This document shows, in pieces, positions 33,954-42,577 of a stretch of DNA of 46,711 nucleotides; position 1 is the stretch's first letter; each line of letters opens with the position of its first letter. Under the pieces are notes generated by a model. It did no database searches, was not told the DNA's origin, and saw only the letters and a program-made list of their open reading frames with translations. The position numbers were made by a program, and so were the translations under genes. This stretch comes from Oligoflexales bacterium (GTDB lineage: Bacteria > Bdellovibrionota_B > Oligoflexia > Oligoflexales > Bog-1112), in the NCBI GenBank assembly GCA_013215275.1, contig JABSRF010000006.1, forward strand, positions 1 to 46,711. The letters run 5' to 3'.

Positions 33954-36368
33954 TCAAAGTTTCCAAGGATACTCTAGAGGTGAGCGTTCATGCATCATTT
34001 GGTAGATAGTATGAACGATATCATCAACGTTTGGCTTAGAAAAATAATCTCCATCAGAGCCATATGCAGCTCTGTGATCTTTTGCACTCAAAGTTCTAGG
34101 AGGTGCATCAAGGTACTCATAGGCACCCTGGGTCTCAAGCACTTGTTGCATCATGAATGCACTGCTTCCTCCTGGAACGTCTTCGTCTAAAAACAATACA
34201 GCGTTTGTTTTCTCCAATGATTTTTTGATGTCATGTGACAGGTCGAAGGGGAGTAAGGTTTGAACATCAATAAGCTCCACGGAAATTCCGAATGCTTTGA
34301 GTTTCTTTATGGCATGCATCGCAATTCTGACATTTGCCCCATAGGTAACTAGGCTCACATCGGTCCCAGGGCTAAGGACCTCAACCTTACCGAGCGGCAA
34401 AGCATACTCTCCGATATTGCTAGGGCACCTCTCTTTGACACGGTAACCATTAAGCACTTCAATCACTAAAGCTGGATCGTCCTGCTGGAGTAAGGTTTGG
34501 TACATTCCAGCTGCTTGAACACAGTTTCTTGGAACGCAAACATGCACTCCCCTAATGGACCCAAGGATCATTCCAATGGGAGAGCCGGTGTGCCAAATTC
34601 CCTCAAGCCTATGGCCTTTGGTTCGGATGATAACCGGAGCCGATTGGGTTCCGGCTGAGCGATAGTGGAGGGTAGCTAGGTCATCGCTCATGCCCTGAAG
34701 TGCATAGATTAAGTAATCAAGGTACTGGATATCAACGATGGGCCTTAACCCTCTCATAGCGGCTCCAAGACCTTGACCAAATATGGTTGCCTCTCTGATG
34801 CCTGTGTCTGAAATTTGAGATTCACCAAACTTTGCATGAAGCCCTTCGAACTCTAAATTTACGCCTCCGAGAACTCCTACATCCTCTCCAATGATGAAAC
34901 ACTCTGGTCTATGAGCTAGGGTGTAATCAAAGTATTTTTGGATGACTTGCCTACCATCAATATTAATACTCTCAGAATCGTAACTGGGCTCAATAGTTTG
35001 GCTTTTTTGGGAGATCCCCCTTTTTTCGTTCCAAAGATGATCGCTATATAAGGATTGATTCGACTTTTTGTATTCTTGATAAGCTGAAATGAGTGGAGCG
35101 GTATGTTCGGAGTGCTCATTTCTGAGGAGTAGCACTGCATCTGATAAAGCAGATTGAATCTGCTTTCGTAGGGGAAAGGATACCTTTCCTAGCTCGGATG
35201 TAACCTTATCTAGCTCAGGAATAGGGCAATTTTGCTTTACCTTTTCAATTATATTAAGAGCAGAATTTCTCTCTTTTTGGAGAGGTTTGTAAAAATCCTT
35301 CCATGCAGCCTCTTTTAAAGACTCAACTTCTTTGATAGCCTCTTCCTCTAATGTTGCAAGCTCTTCCTCAGTACAGACCTCCATTTGAATCATCCACTGC
35401 TTCATATGGGTAAGGCAGTCGAAGGTTTCTTCATATTGGAGCCTTTCTGCAGATTTATAACGCTCATGGCTACCACTTGTTGAATGTCCCTGAGGCTGGG
35501 TCATTTGGGTGACATGGATAACACATGGTGTGTGGTTAACCCTACAGTCCTCTATTGCCTTCGCGTAGGTCTCAAGAAGGCTAGGGTAATCAAAGCCTGA
35601 ACATTGGTATAGAGAAATGCCTGGAACCTCGGCCTCATTAGCAAACCCTGCAAGAACCTTCGATAGGTCACCTTTAGTGGTTTGGTATTGGTTAGGAACG
35701 GAAATACCGTATCCATCGTCCCAAATAGATAATGCCATGGGCACCTGAAGCACTCCTGCAGCGTTAAGGCTCTCCCAGAATAATCCCTCGCTTGTGGACG
35801 CATTCCCAATGGTTCCGAATGCAACTTCATTTCCTTTGTGAGAGAAGTTGCTTGCTCTTGTCCAAGTTTTGACGACATCCGAAGAACGGTAAAGCTTTGA
35901 GGCGTAAGCTAAGCCCAAGAGCCTAGCCATCTGCCCCCCAGTGGGAGAGATATCCGCAGAAGAATTCTTAATTTTTGTTTGATCGATCCAAGCACCCTTA
36001 TCATCTATGTAGGTTGTAGCAAAATGACTGTTCATCTGCCTTCCTGCTGAGGCAGGGTCATTTTGAGAGGATGCGTCCGCATACAGTTGAGCGAAGAACT
36101 GTTTAATCGTACACTGCTCTATTGCGAACATGAAGGTTTGGTCACGATAGTATCCAGAACGCCAGTCACCTGGCTTAAAAGCTCTAGCCATGGCAAGCTG
36201 AGCGACTTCTTTTCCATCACCAAAAATGCCAAACTTTGCTTTTCCTCCAAGTACTTCCTTTCTTCCAACTAAGCTTGCTTGTCTGCTTAAGAAGCCGATT
36301 CGGTAATCTTTTACGATTTCTTCGTTCGGGAGCGGAAGAGGGGTCAGAGGAACCGTATTATTTTGCAT
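33954..36368 (-). CDS. Fused E1 alpha/beta subunit of a thiamine-dependent 2-oxoacid dehydrogenase
   Basis: The 804-residue protein joins an E1 alpha-type domain (about 1-390) and an E1 beta-type domain (about 470-800: FIIGEDVGVLGGV, GAAMRGLRPIVDIQYLDY, RTKGHRLEGIWHTGSP). The alpha thiamine-diphosphate motif reads GNASTSEGLFWESLN with DDGYGIS downstream, rather than the classical GDG...N. That variant occurs in fused branched-chain-type E1 proteins. The likely reaction is decarboxylation of a 2-oxoacid, perhaps branched-chain, feeding an E2 not encoded here. TGAGG precedes ATG. Confidence 0.88.
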   Translation of the reverse strand: MQNNTVPLTPLPLPNEEIVKDYRIGFLSRQASLVGRKEVLGGKAKFGIFGDGKEVAQLAMARAFKPGDWRSGYYRDQTFMFAIEQCTIKQFFAQLYADASSQNDPASAGRQMNSHFATTYIDDKGAWIDQTKIKNSSADISPTGGQMARLLGLAYASKLYRSSDVVKTWTRASNFSHKGNEVAFGTIGNASTSEGLFWESLNAAGVLQVPMALSIWDDGYGISVPNQYQTTKGDLSKVLAGFANEAEVPGISLYQCSGFDYPSLLETYAKAIEDCRVNHTPCVIHVTQMTQPQGHSTSGSHERYKSAERLQYEETFDCLTHMKQWMIQMEVCTEEELATLEEEAIKEVESLKEAAWKDFYKPLQKERNSALNIIEKVKQNCPIPELDKVTSELGKVSFPLRKQIQSALSDAVLLLRNEHSEHTAPLISAYQEYKKSNQSLYSDHLWNEKRGISQKSQTIEPSYDSESINIDGRQVIQKYFDYTLAHRPECFIIGEDVGVLGGVNLEFEGLHAKFGESQISDTGIREATIFGQGLGAAMRGLRPIVDIQYLDYLIYALQGMSDDLATLHYRSAGTQSAPVIIRTKGHRLEGIWHTGSPIGMILGSIRGVHVCVPRNCVQAAGMYQTLLQQDDPALVIEVLNGYRVKERCPSNIGEYALPLGKVEVLSPGTDVSLVTYGANVRIAMHAIKKLKAFGISVELIDVQTLLPFDLSHDIKKSLEKTNAVLFLDEDVPGGSSAFMMQQVLETQGAYEYLDAPPRTLSAKDHRAAYGSDGDYFSKPNVDDIVHTIYQMMHERSPLEYPWKL

Positions 36369-36676
36369 TTTTTAACCTCATTGGATGTGAGTGCTCGCCT
36401 TAATTAGCCATTCTCCACCAAAAGCATGCAAAACACTTGTGCTATCCTGATGGAGGCTAAACATGTTAGATGAGTCACGAGTGGGTCACCTAAACCCTCC
36501 TAGTTTCACCTGGGTATCGGAAGGTAATTGTTATAATTTAGAACCCTCTCGGAGTCTTTGCTCTAAGCCAGGGTTAATATAACACTGGTTTTCCTCTAGA
36601 GAAAAGGAGTGCGAGAGAAATCAACTTGGTAAGCCGAGGGAGCTTGGGCATTCGCTAAAGGATTATTTTTTATTCA
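36369..36676. other. 308-base intergenic region
   Basis: The gap between the E1 gene and mutS2 (both on the minus strand) holds no ORF of note. AACCCT and AGGGTT can pair around a 22-base loop near 36540-36580. The E1 promoter presumably lies here. I see no tRNA or repeat. Confidence 0.4.
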
Positions 36677-39151
36677 TTAATCTTCAAAGTATACTACCGT
36701 AACGCCATCACCACCACAATACCTATCACCAGCTTGGTGTTTAAGGTCATAAGGCCCATCTTGGTTTAGTGCGTTGCGTATGCCTTGCTTAAGCGAATCA
36801 GTGCCATGACCATGGACCAAAATCACTTGCTTTTCTCCTCTGAGAACAGCTGCATCAATAAATCGCCATACTTTTTCAAGGGCATCATCGAGCATGCAAC
36901 CTCTTAAATCTATGGTGTTAGTGCTTGTTTGAAAGATTAATTCTGGTTCTTTTGAGCTGCCCTGAGCTTGGGCCCTCTTCTTTTTGAGGTGACTCTTCTG
37001 GGTGGGGTTTTTGGAGGATGAGGGTTTTTTACCAGAAATCTTTCTAAGATCTTTAAATTCTGCTTTTAGGCTTAATAAGCCTGCTTCGACTTCTACCTTC
37101 TCGTTTTGATTGGGGTTAATCTTAACGACCCTACCTTGTTGGCCTAGGGGCACAATGAAGACTTGGTCTCCAATATTGAGTTCGTCAAATGCAACCACCT
37201 TACCTGGGAGCTTGAGGGTTTTTTGATGCTGATTTAAGTCACCAATGGTGCGTTGGTAGGTTTCTATCTCTGCTTTTGCACGTTTTTTCTGAGCTGCTAG
37301 CTCATCTACTTGTTTGTCGACACCAGAGCTTGGAGCTCCCGATCTTAATTGTTTCAGCTCTAGCTTCATGTCCTTACTGGTGGATTCAAATCGATCTCTG
37401 ATGCTAGCGAGCTCTTTGTCGTATTTAACTTTTAGGCTTTTTGCAGCATTTTGTCTGGTTTCTTCGATGAGCTTCACCTCGTGGTTCCAGCGGGCTTTAG
37501 CTGCATCTGCCTCATCCATGGCAAGGTCATATTTTTCTTTAGTTTTCTGGGTGTCTTCCCGGGCTTTCATCAGTTGGGTGATCGCTTCGTCCAAGTCGGA
37601 TACAGAGCTGCCACGCAGCTCCGTAGACCGCTCGATGACCTCCTTAGGGACTCCGATCTGTTGAGCTAACTCTAGTCCGTAGCTTTGACCGGGTATGTCA
37701 AGTATTAGCTTGTAGGTAGGCTTAAAGTTACTGAGAGAATATTCCATAGATGCATTTCGGAATTTTTTGTTTTTGAGTGCAAGCCCTTTAAGGTTGTCGT
37801 AGTGAGTGGTGACCAATAAGGTGGTTTTTCTATCGACGAGCCGTTCAATAATCGCTTGAGCAATTGCAGCTCCTGTAGCAGGCTCCGTACCGACTGCTAA
37901 TTCATCTAGGAGGACCAGGTCACAAGGGCCAGCCTGGTTAATGATAGGCATTAAACCTTGTATGTGACCGGAAAATGTGGACAGGTTTGCAGTTAAAGAC
38001 TGTGAATCACCCATCTCAATATAGAGGTTTTCAAACAAAAACAATTCCGACTCTTCCTCTGCAGGGATCAGTAGGCCAGTCTTTGCCATGAGCAGGATCA
38101 TCCCAAGGGTTTTTAAGACGACGGTCTTACCGCCAGCATTAGGACCCGAAATAATGAGTGCACTCTGTTCCTGGCTTAATTCAATATGGTTAGGAACTGG
38201 AGGATGTCCCTGAGGGCCTGTGATCAGGGGGTGCCTTGCTTTTATGAGGTTCACCTTAGCGCTACTGCTTAGGTGAATGGGCTTGGCACCTAAGTCGAAA
38301 GCTAAGCGAGCTTCAGCAGTGAGCTGATCAAGGAGGATAAGCTGCTCGTAGTTGCTGATGAAAACCTCGGCGTTTACCGCGACACTCTGGGTTAAACTTT
38401 TGAGAATACGGAGCATTTCCAGCTTTTCTGAAAGCTCTAGATCTTGGCGCGATTGATTGAGAGTCGCAATAGCAAGCGGCTCAATATAAAGCGTCTGACC
38501 GCTATCTGAGGTGTCGATGATATTTCCTGATACCCTGCCGCGGCCATCAAGCTTAATGGGGATCACATACCTTTCAGCGCGGATCGTATAAAAATCATCC
38601 TGGATGTACAATTCCCAGCTTTGGTCATGTAACAAGGACTTTAACTTCTGCTCAATCCTTCTTCCTAGGTTGCTTTTCTGCTTACGAATGCTTGCAAGCT
38701 CGTTAGAAGCGGTATCGAGGAGTTTCCCATCTTTATCAATGGCTTTTTCAATTGATTTCTGTATTGCATGAAGTGGCTGGAGAGCGCTTTTAAAACTAGC
38801 CAAGGTGGAACACCGCGGAGCAAAGTCGTTTGCAAATTGGTGAACCCTAGCCACAGCCTGAAGCAGGTCGAGAAGCTCTCGCAAGTCGGTGCCTTCAAGT
38901 ATTTGGCCGACTTCAGCGGATTTGACAAAAGATCTTATCGGGCGAAGCTCGCCAATAGGAGCCAGGTAGCACTGGGCGAAAAGTTCTTTTAATGGGCTGA
39001 CCAAAGCCCAGCGCGCTAAAATTTGTTCTCGTTCTAGGTTAGGGGTGTATTGTTTTGTATTTTCAAGGCCTTCCTGAGTTTGGCATAGGTTGGCCAATTT
39101 TTCGATGAGGAGGTTCCAGTCTAGTTTATTATAAATTGAATCTTGGTTCAT
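36677..39151 (-). CDS. mutS2: MutS2-family ATPase with C-terminal Smr nuclease domain
   Basis: The 824-residue protein has the MutS2 core and clamp, the ABC-type ATPase with Walker A GPNAGGKT near residue 340 and Walker B LVLLDELAVGTEP near 417, a long coiled coil (about 500-640), and a C-terminal Smr domain (TIDLRGCML..., VHGHGTDSLKQG) near 745-824. Family members suppress homologous recombination or rescue stalled ribosomes. The length is normal. It is divergent from the prepilin peptidase gene. Confidence 0.95.
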   Translation of the reverse strand: MNQDSIYNKLDWNLLIEKLANLCQTQEGLENTKQYTPNLEREQILARWALVSPLKELFAQCYLAPIGELRPIRSFVKSAEVGQILEGTDLRELLDLLQAVARVHQFANDFAPRCSTLASFKSALQPLHAIQKSIEKAIDKDGKLLDTASNELASIRKQKSNLGRRIEQKLKSLLHDQSWELYIQDDFYTIRAERYVIPIKLDGRGRVSGNIIDTSDSGQTLYIEPLAIATLNQSRQDLELSEKLEMLRILKSLTQSVAVNAEVFISNYEQLILLDQLTAEARLAFDLGAKPIHLSSSAKVNLIKARHPLITGPQGHPPVPNHIELSQEQSALIISGPNAGGKTVVLKTLGMILLMAKTGLLIPAEEESELFLFENLYIEMGDSQSLTANLSTFSGHIQGLMPIINQAGPCDLVLLDELAVGTEPATGAAIAQAIIERLVDRKTTLLVTTHYDNLKGLALKNKKFRNASMEYSLSNFKPTYKLILDIPGQSYGLELAQQIGVPKEVIERSTELRGSSVSDLDEAITQLMKAREDTQKTKEKYDLAMDEADAAKARWNHEVKLIEETRQNAAKSLKVKYDKELASIRDRFESTSKDMKLELKQLRSGAPSSGVDKQVDELAAQKKRAKAEIETYQRTIGDLNQHQKTLKLPGKVVAFDELNIGDQVFIVPLGQQGRVVKINPNQNEKVEVEAGLLSLKAEFKDLRKISGKKPSSSKNPTQKSHLKKKRAQAQGSSKEPELIFQTSTNTIDLRGCMLDDALEKVWRFIDAAVLRGEKQVILVHGHGTDSLKQGIRNALNQDGPYDLKHQAGDRYCGGDGVTVVYFED

Positions 39152-39251
39152 ATACTTGGCATCTCTTCGTTGGTTTCGTTACCTTCATGAGTATCCCTGT
39201 TTTTAATTGAGAATTCGTACTTGGGAAAGGGTAGAATCTTTGAATGGAATT

Positions 39252-40082
39252 ATGTTTTGGCAACTTAAGGCATTTTTAATGCAACCAAGCACCTGGGTTC
39301 TAGCAATCATAGGGCTCATATTGGGAAGTTTTTATAATGTTTGTATCTATCGCATTCCCAGGGAAAGTTTTTGGGAGTCTAACCGGTCACATTGCCCAGG
39401 CTGTGGGACTATGATCCCTTTTTGGCATAATATCCCTATCTTGAGTTATATCTTCTTAAGAGGCAAGGCCCATTGCTGTGGTATGCGTATACCGATTCGC
39501 TACCCAATTGTGGAGTTTCTAGCTGCTTTGAGCCTATGTCTTATTTACTGGAAATTCCCTTTTTTATCGGAATTTCCAATTAAGGTTGTTGACTTTAATA
39601 ACATGCTCCGTTTCTTTCATGCTTTCACCTTTACGTCATTGCTATTGATCTGTTCCTTCATAGACATTGATCATAAGATTATCCCTGATGTGATTAGCAT
39701 CCCCATGATCTTGTCCACACCCCTCATTATTTTGATGCACCCTGAGCTAGATTGGAAAAGCGGGCTTATTGGGGTGTTTGCTGGAGGAGGCTCTGTCATT
39801 CTAATTAACAGGGTTTACTATATGATGCGCGGTGAGACTGGAATAGGGATGGGAGATGCAAAATTGTTAGCTGCTATAGGGGGCTGGTTAGGTTATCAAG
39901 CCATTTTCCCGACTTTTTTTTACGGCTCTATTTTGGGGTCAGTTTTCGGGGTAAGTGCTATGATATTTAAAAAGCGTTTGAATTTTAAATCTGAGATTCC
40001 CTTCGGACCTTTTTTGGCAGTGGGGTCTCTTCTCCATTTATTTTTAAGTCGTCAAGTCCAGGAGCTTTTTTTTATTTTTTAA
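39252..40082 (+). CDS. pilD: Prepilin peptidase / type IV pilin methyltransferase
   Basis: I choose the ATG at 39252 (MFWQLKAFLMQPS) over the upstream TTG at 39207. The protein of about 276 residues is a multi-pass A24 aspartic peptidase. The N-terminal domain has GSFYNVCIYRIP and the Cys pair HCPGCG that binds zinc, with a variant second pair (HCCGM). The catalytic Asp residues are in SFIDIDHKIIPD and GMGDAKLLAAIGGW. It cleaves and N-methylates pilins for the apparatus encoded by pilMNOPQ. It starts a plus-strand operon with the GGDEF gene 12 bases downstream. Confidence 0.92.
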   Translation: MFWQLKAFLMQPSTWVLAIIGLILGSFYNVCIYRIPRESFWESNRSHCPGCGTMIPFWHNIPILSYIFLRGKAHCCGMRIPIRYPIVEFLAALSLCLIYWKFPFLSEFPIKVVDFNNMLRFFHAFTFTSLLLICSFIDIDHKIIPDVISIPMILSTPLIILMHPELDWKSGLIGVFAGGGSVILINRVYYMMRGETGIGMGDAKLLAAIGGWLGYQAIFPTFFYGSILGSVFGVSAMIFKKRLNFKSEIPFGPFLAVGSLLHLFLSRQVQELFFIF

Positions 40083-40094
40083 TGAGGGGTTTAA

Positions 40095-41141
40095 ATGGAA
40101 AAACCTGCCACAGTGCCCTTAAAAAGGCTGCATCAGAATGGAAAGACCTACGAATTTCTCAGCGAGGTTTTTCGCGATTTTTGCTCTGAGACCAATAGTC
40201 CAGGCTTAATCAGATGCTTTTTGAGTAAGCTTCAGGAAATTTACGGGGTCGGGCGGTTTGCATGTTTTAAGGTGAGCTTAAGAGGTGGTCGGTATTCGTT
40301 TAATCCTGCAAATATTGGGTCAAACTCCTCCCAGCACCAAACTCGCTTTGATCAAGAATTTTTGTTAGGACTGCAAGAGCTGTTGTGCCTCGCTATCACC
40401 AAGGAAGAGTTCACAGGTAGCTGCATGGAACTGAGCTTTAGGGACGAACGCTTGCAATGGGTTAGCCTCGGCCACCCAAAACAAGACTCTTGGTTATGTA
40501 TTTGGGATGCTGTGAACTTTAAGGATCAAGACCAATTCGATTGTTTGGTCCAGCTCCTGCAAAATGAAGCAGCATGGTATCGGAAACTAGATCAGACCCA
40601 GGCTTTGTTATACTTAGATGAGCTGACGGGCCTTTTTAACTATAGATACTTAGATGTTGCCCTAGATAGTGAGCTGCGAAGGGCTAGCCGTTACCAAAAT
40701 AGCTTCAGCCTACTATTCATCGATTTAGATGACTTTAAAAAAGTGAATGATCGTTATGGTCATCTGGTCGGTAGCGGTGTTTTAAAGCAGTTTGCAAAAG
40801 TTTTAAAGGAAGAGCTAAGAGAGGTTGATACTATAATAAGATATGGCGGCGATGAGTATGTTATCCTGCTCTTAGGCACCAATACCCACGTTGGGGTCGT
40901 TGTTGCCGAGCGTATTCGCAAGCGAGTTGCTGCAAGTGTATTTGAAATAGATCAGCATCGAATTAAATTGACCTGTTCTTTAGGGGTTGCTTGCTACCCT
41001 GAGCATGGTAGGAGCAAAGAGAAATTATTAAGATTAGCTGACGAGACCATGTACCAAAGCAAGCGTAAAGGCAAGAATTTGGTCATGGTGGTTAGTGACA
41101 AGGGGGGAATCGGTAAAAGCGAGGCTTATGCTTCTACCTAA
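40095..41141 (+). CDS. Diguanylate cyclase (GGDEF domain)
   Basis: The 348-residue protein has an N-terminal region of about 170 residues that looks like a divergent GAF-type sensor, then a GGDEF domain. The active-site motif reads RYGGDEYV, with Tyr in place of the final Phe, and an inhibitory RxxD site (REVD) lies five residues upstream. LTGLFNYRYLD and SLLFIDLDDFKKVND are intact, so cyclase activity is likely. There is no membrane segment. GAGGGG precedes the ATG. Its operon with pilD and the nearby PilZ gene suggest c-di-GMP control of pili. Confidence 0.92.
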   Translation: MEKPATVPLKRLHQNGKTYEFLSEVFRDFCSETNSPGLIRCFLSKLQEIYGVGRFACFKVSLRGGRYSFNPANIGSNSSQHQTRFDQEFLLGLQELLCLAITKEEFTGSCMELSFRDERLQWVSLGHPKQDSWLCIWDAVNFKDQDQFDCLVQLLQNEAAWYRKLDQTQALLYLDELTGLFNYRYLDVALDSELRRASRYQNSFSLLFIDLDDFKKVNDRYGHLVGSGVLKQFAKVLKEELREVDTIIRYGGDEYVILLLGTNTHVGVVVAERIRKRVAASVFEIDQHRIKLTCSLGVACYPEHGRSKEKLLRLADETMYQSKRKGKNLVMVVSDKGGIGKSEAYAST

Positions 41142-41170
41142 ACTCTCTAAAAGCTGTGAAAGGAAACCTT

Positions 41171-41683
41171 TTGTCGTTAGAAGGGAAATCACCAAAGGAA
41201 TCACATGTAGAGATGACGGAACTAGTGCTTCCTCAACACACCAATGCTTTAGGAACTATTTTCGGCGGTGTTGTCCTGTCATGGGTCGATATTGCAGCAG
41301 CAATTTGTGCTCAAAGACACACTAAGAAAACGGTGGTCACCGCCTCAATAGATGCAATGCATTTCCTTGCTCCTATTCGTCTAGGGTGGATTGTTAATAT
41401 TAAGGCTTCCGTTAATTATGCCTCCAACACAAGTTGTGAGGTTGGGGTTAAGATTTTAGCTGAAAACCCCCTGACTAACGAATACCACCATACTGCAAGT
41501 GCTTATGTGACCATGGTTGCTCTTGATGGAAATGGCAGGCCCACACCGATACCTCCTGTTCAGCCAAAAACCGATGATGAAAATAAGCGTTATGACGCTG
41601 CATTAAGGCGCCGTACAGCCCGATTGGCTTTGAAAAAGGATCTCAAAAAACGCAGTGCTCGCAAGCCATTGTTGGACCCGTGA
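41171..41683 (+). CDS. Hotdog-fold acyl-CoA thioesterase
   Basis: The protein of about 170 residues is of the YciA/acyl-CoA thioester hydrolase type. It has LPQHTNALGTIFGGVVLSWVDIAAAI, including the Asn-Gly-Asp active-site pattern, and SIDAMHFLAPIRLG. I prefer the TTG at 41171, with AAGGA six bases upstream, to the GTG at 41156. The basic C-terminus (RRRTARLALKKDLKKRSARK) is an extra tail. It hydrolyses acyl-CoA thioesters; chain preference is unknown. It is third in the pilD operon. Confidence 0.87.
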   Translation: MSLEGKSPKESHVEMTELVLPQHTNALGTIFGGVVLSWVDIAAAICAQRHTKKTVVTASIDAMHFLAPIRLGWIVNIKASVNYASNTSCEVGVKILAENPLTNEYHHTASAYVTMVALDGNGRPTPIPPVQPKTDDENKRYDAALRRRTARLALKKDLKKRSARKPLLDP

Positions 41684-41728
41684 CAGAGTCTAGTTCAAGA
41701 GGGCTTTTCTTCTTTAATGGGATGATTT

Positions 41729-42541
41729 ATGGCTTTAGATATTCTTTACCAAAATGAACTCTTCGAGTCTTATGCACAGGGTCAGAAAAGTAAGTTGCCT
41801 GAAATTTTGGATATTGAAAAGTCTTACCTTTATGACTTTTTGATTCGTATGACGGGAGATCAAAATCGTTCCACAACTGTGGTCGAGCAAGTGATCAATC
41901 AAATGCTAAACTCTGAGGATGCATGGGAGCAATTAAACAAACTTAGGCTAAACCTATATTCAAAAGCACGAACTTTGATGATAAAAGTTTGGAATGCTGA
42001 TGTCACCAAGTTAGAGCACCCATCTTTGATCCATGTGCTTAGAAACCCTGAGTCTGACCGTAAAGCTCTGAAGAGGGCCAAAGCTTATAGCCAACTGAAT
42101 CAAGCAATTTCTGCGTGTGAGGGTTATGGTCGAGAAATAGTGATCTTGCACCTGCGGACCAAATTTACATTTAGCGAAATTGCACAAGTCATGGGGCATT
42201 CCAGAGATTTTGTTGAGGAACACTACTCTACAGCTATAAAGCTTATCAAAAGCCGTGTGCCTAATTTACCTCCAGATCCGCGCAAAGCAATTAGCAACTT
42301 GGATGTCTATCCTTTCCCAAGGGGAAAAGAAACCGACATCACCGACCTCAGTGGACTGATTGGTGGAATTAAGCGTGACCGGCAAATGGATGTGGTCAAG
42401 ACTTCCTTTTACGGATTTCTCGTAGCTGCAGTGCTTGGATTATGTATTTTTATCATCATACTATTGATTAACCCCAAGCTCAGCAAGGCAGTGACCTACT
42501 GGTTAAAAATAAAGATTGGTGCGTTTAAATCCATGTTTTGA
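41729..42541 (+). CDS. Sigma-70-like protein with C-terminal membrane helix
   Basis: The 270-residue protein begins with a divergent sigma region 2-like stretch (LYDFLIRMTGDQNRSTTVVEQVI). It continues to a region 4-like helix-turn-helix at about 120-175 (ISACEGYGREIVILHLRTKFTFSEIAQVMGHSRD, split in two). After a charged linker comes one hydrophobic helix near 225-248 (FYGFLVAAVLGLCIFIIILL) and a short basic tail. ECF sigma factors are normally soluble, so this one would be tethered to the inner membrane. It might work after proteolytic release, or instead bind sigma or DNA as a regulator. GGGA precedes the ATG. Confidence 0.7.
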   Translation: MALDILYQNELFESYAQGQKSKLPEILDIEKSYLYDFLIRMTGDQNRSTTVVEQVINQMLNSEDAWEQLNKLRLNLYSKARTLMIKVWNADVTKLEHPSLIHVLRNPESDRKALKRAKAYSQLNQAISACEGYGREIVILHLRTKFTFSEIAQVMGHSRDFVEEHYSTAIKLIKSRVPNLPPDPRKAISNLDVYPFPRGKETDITDLSGLIGGIKRDRQMDVVKTSFYGFLVAAVLGLCIFIIILLINPKLSKAVTYWLKIKIGAFKSMF

Positions 42542-42577
42542 GAGTGGGTTGCATTGCGCATCGATCCTCTTTTATGC

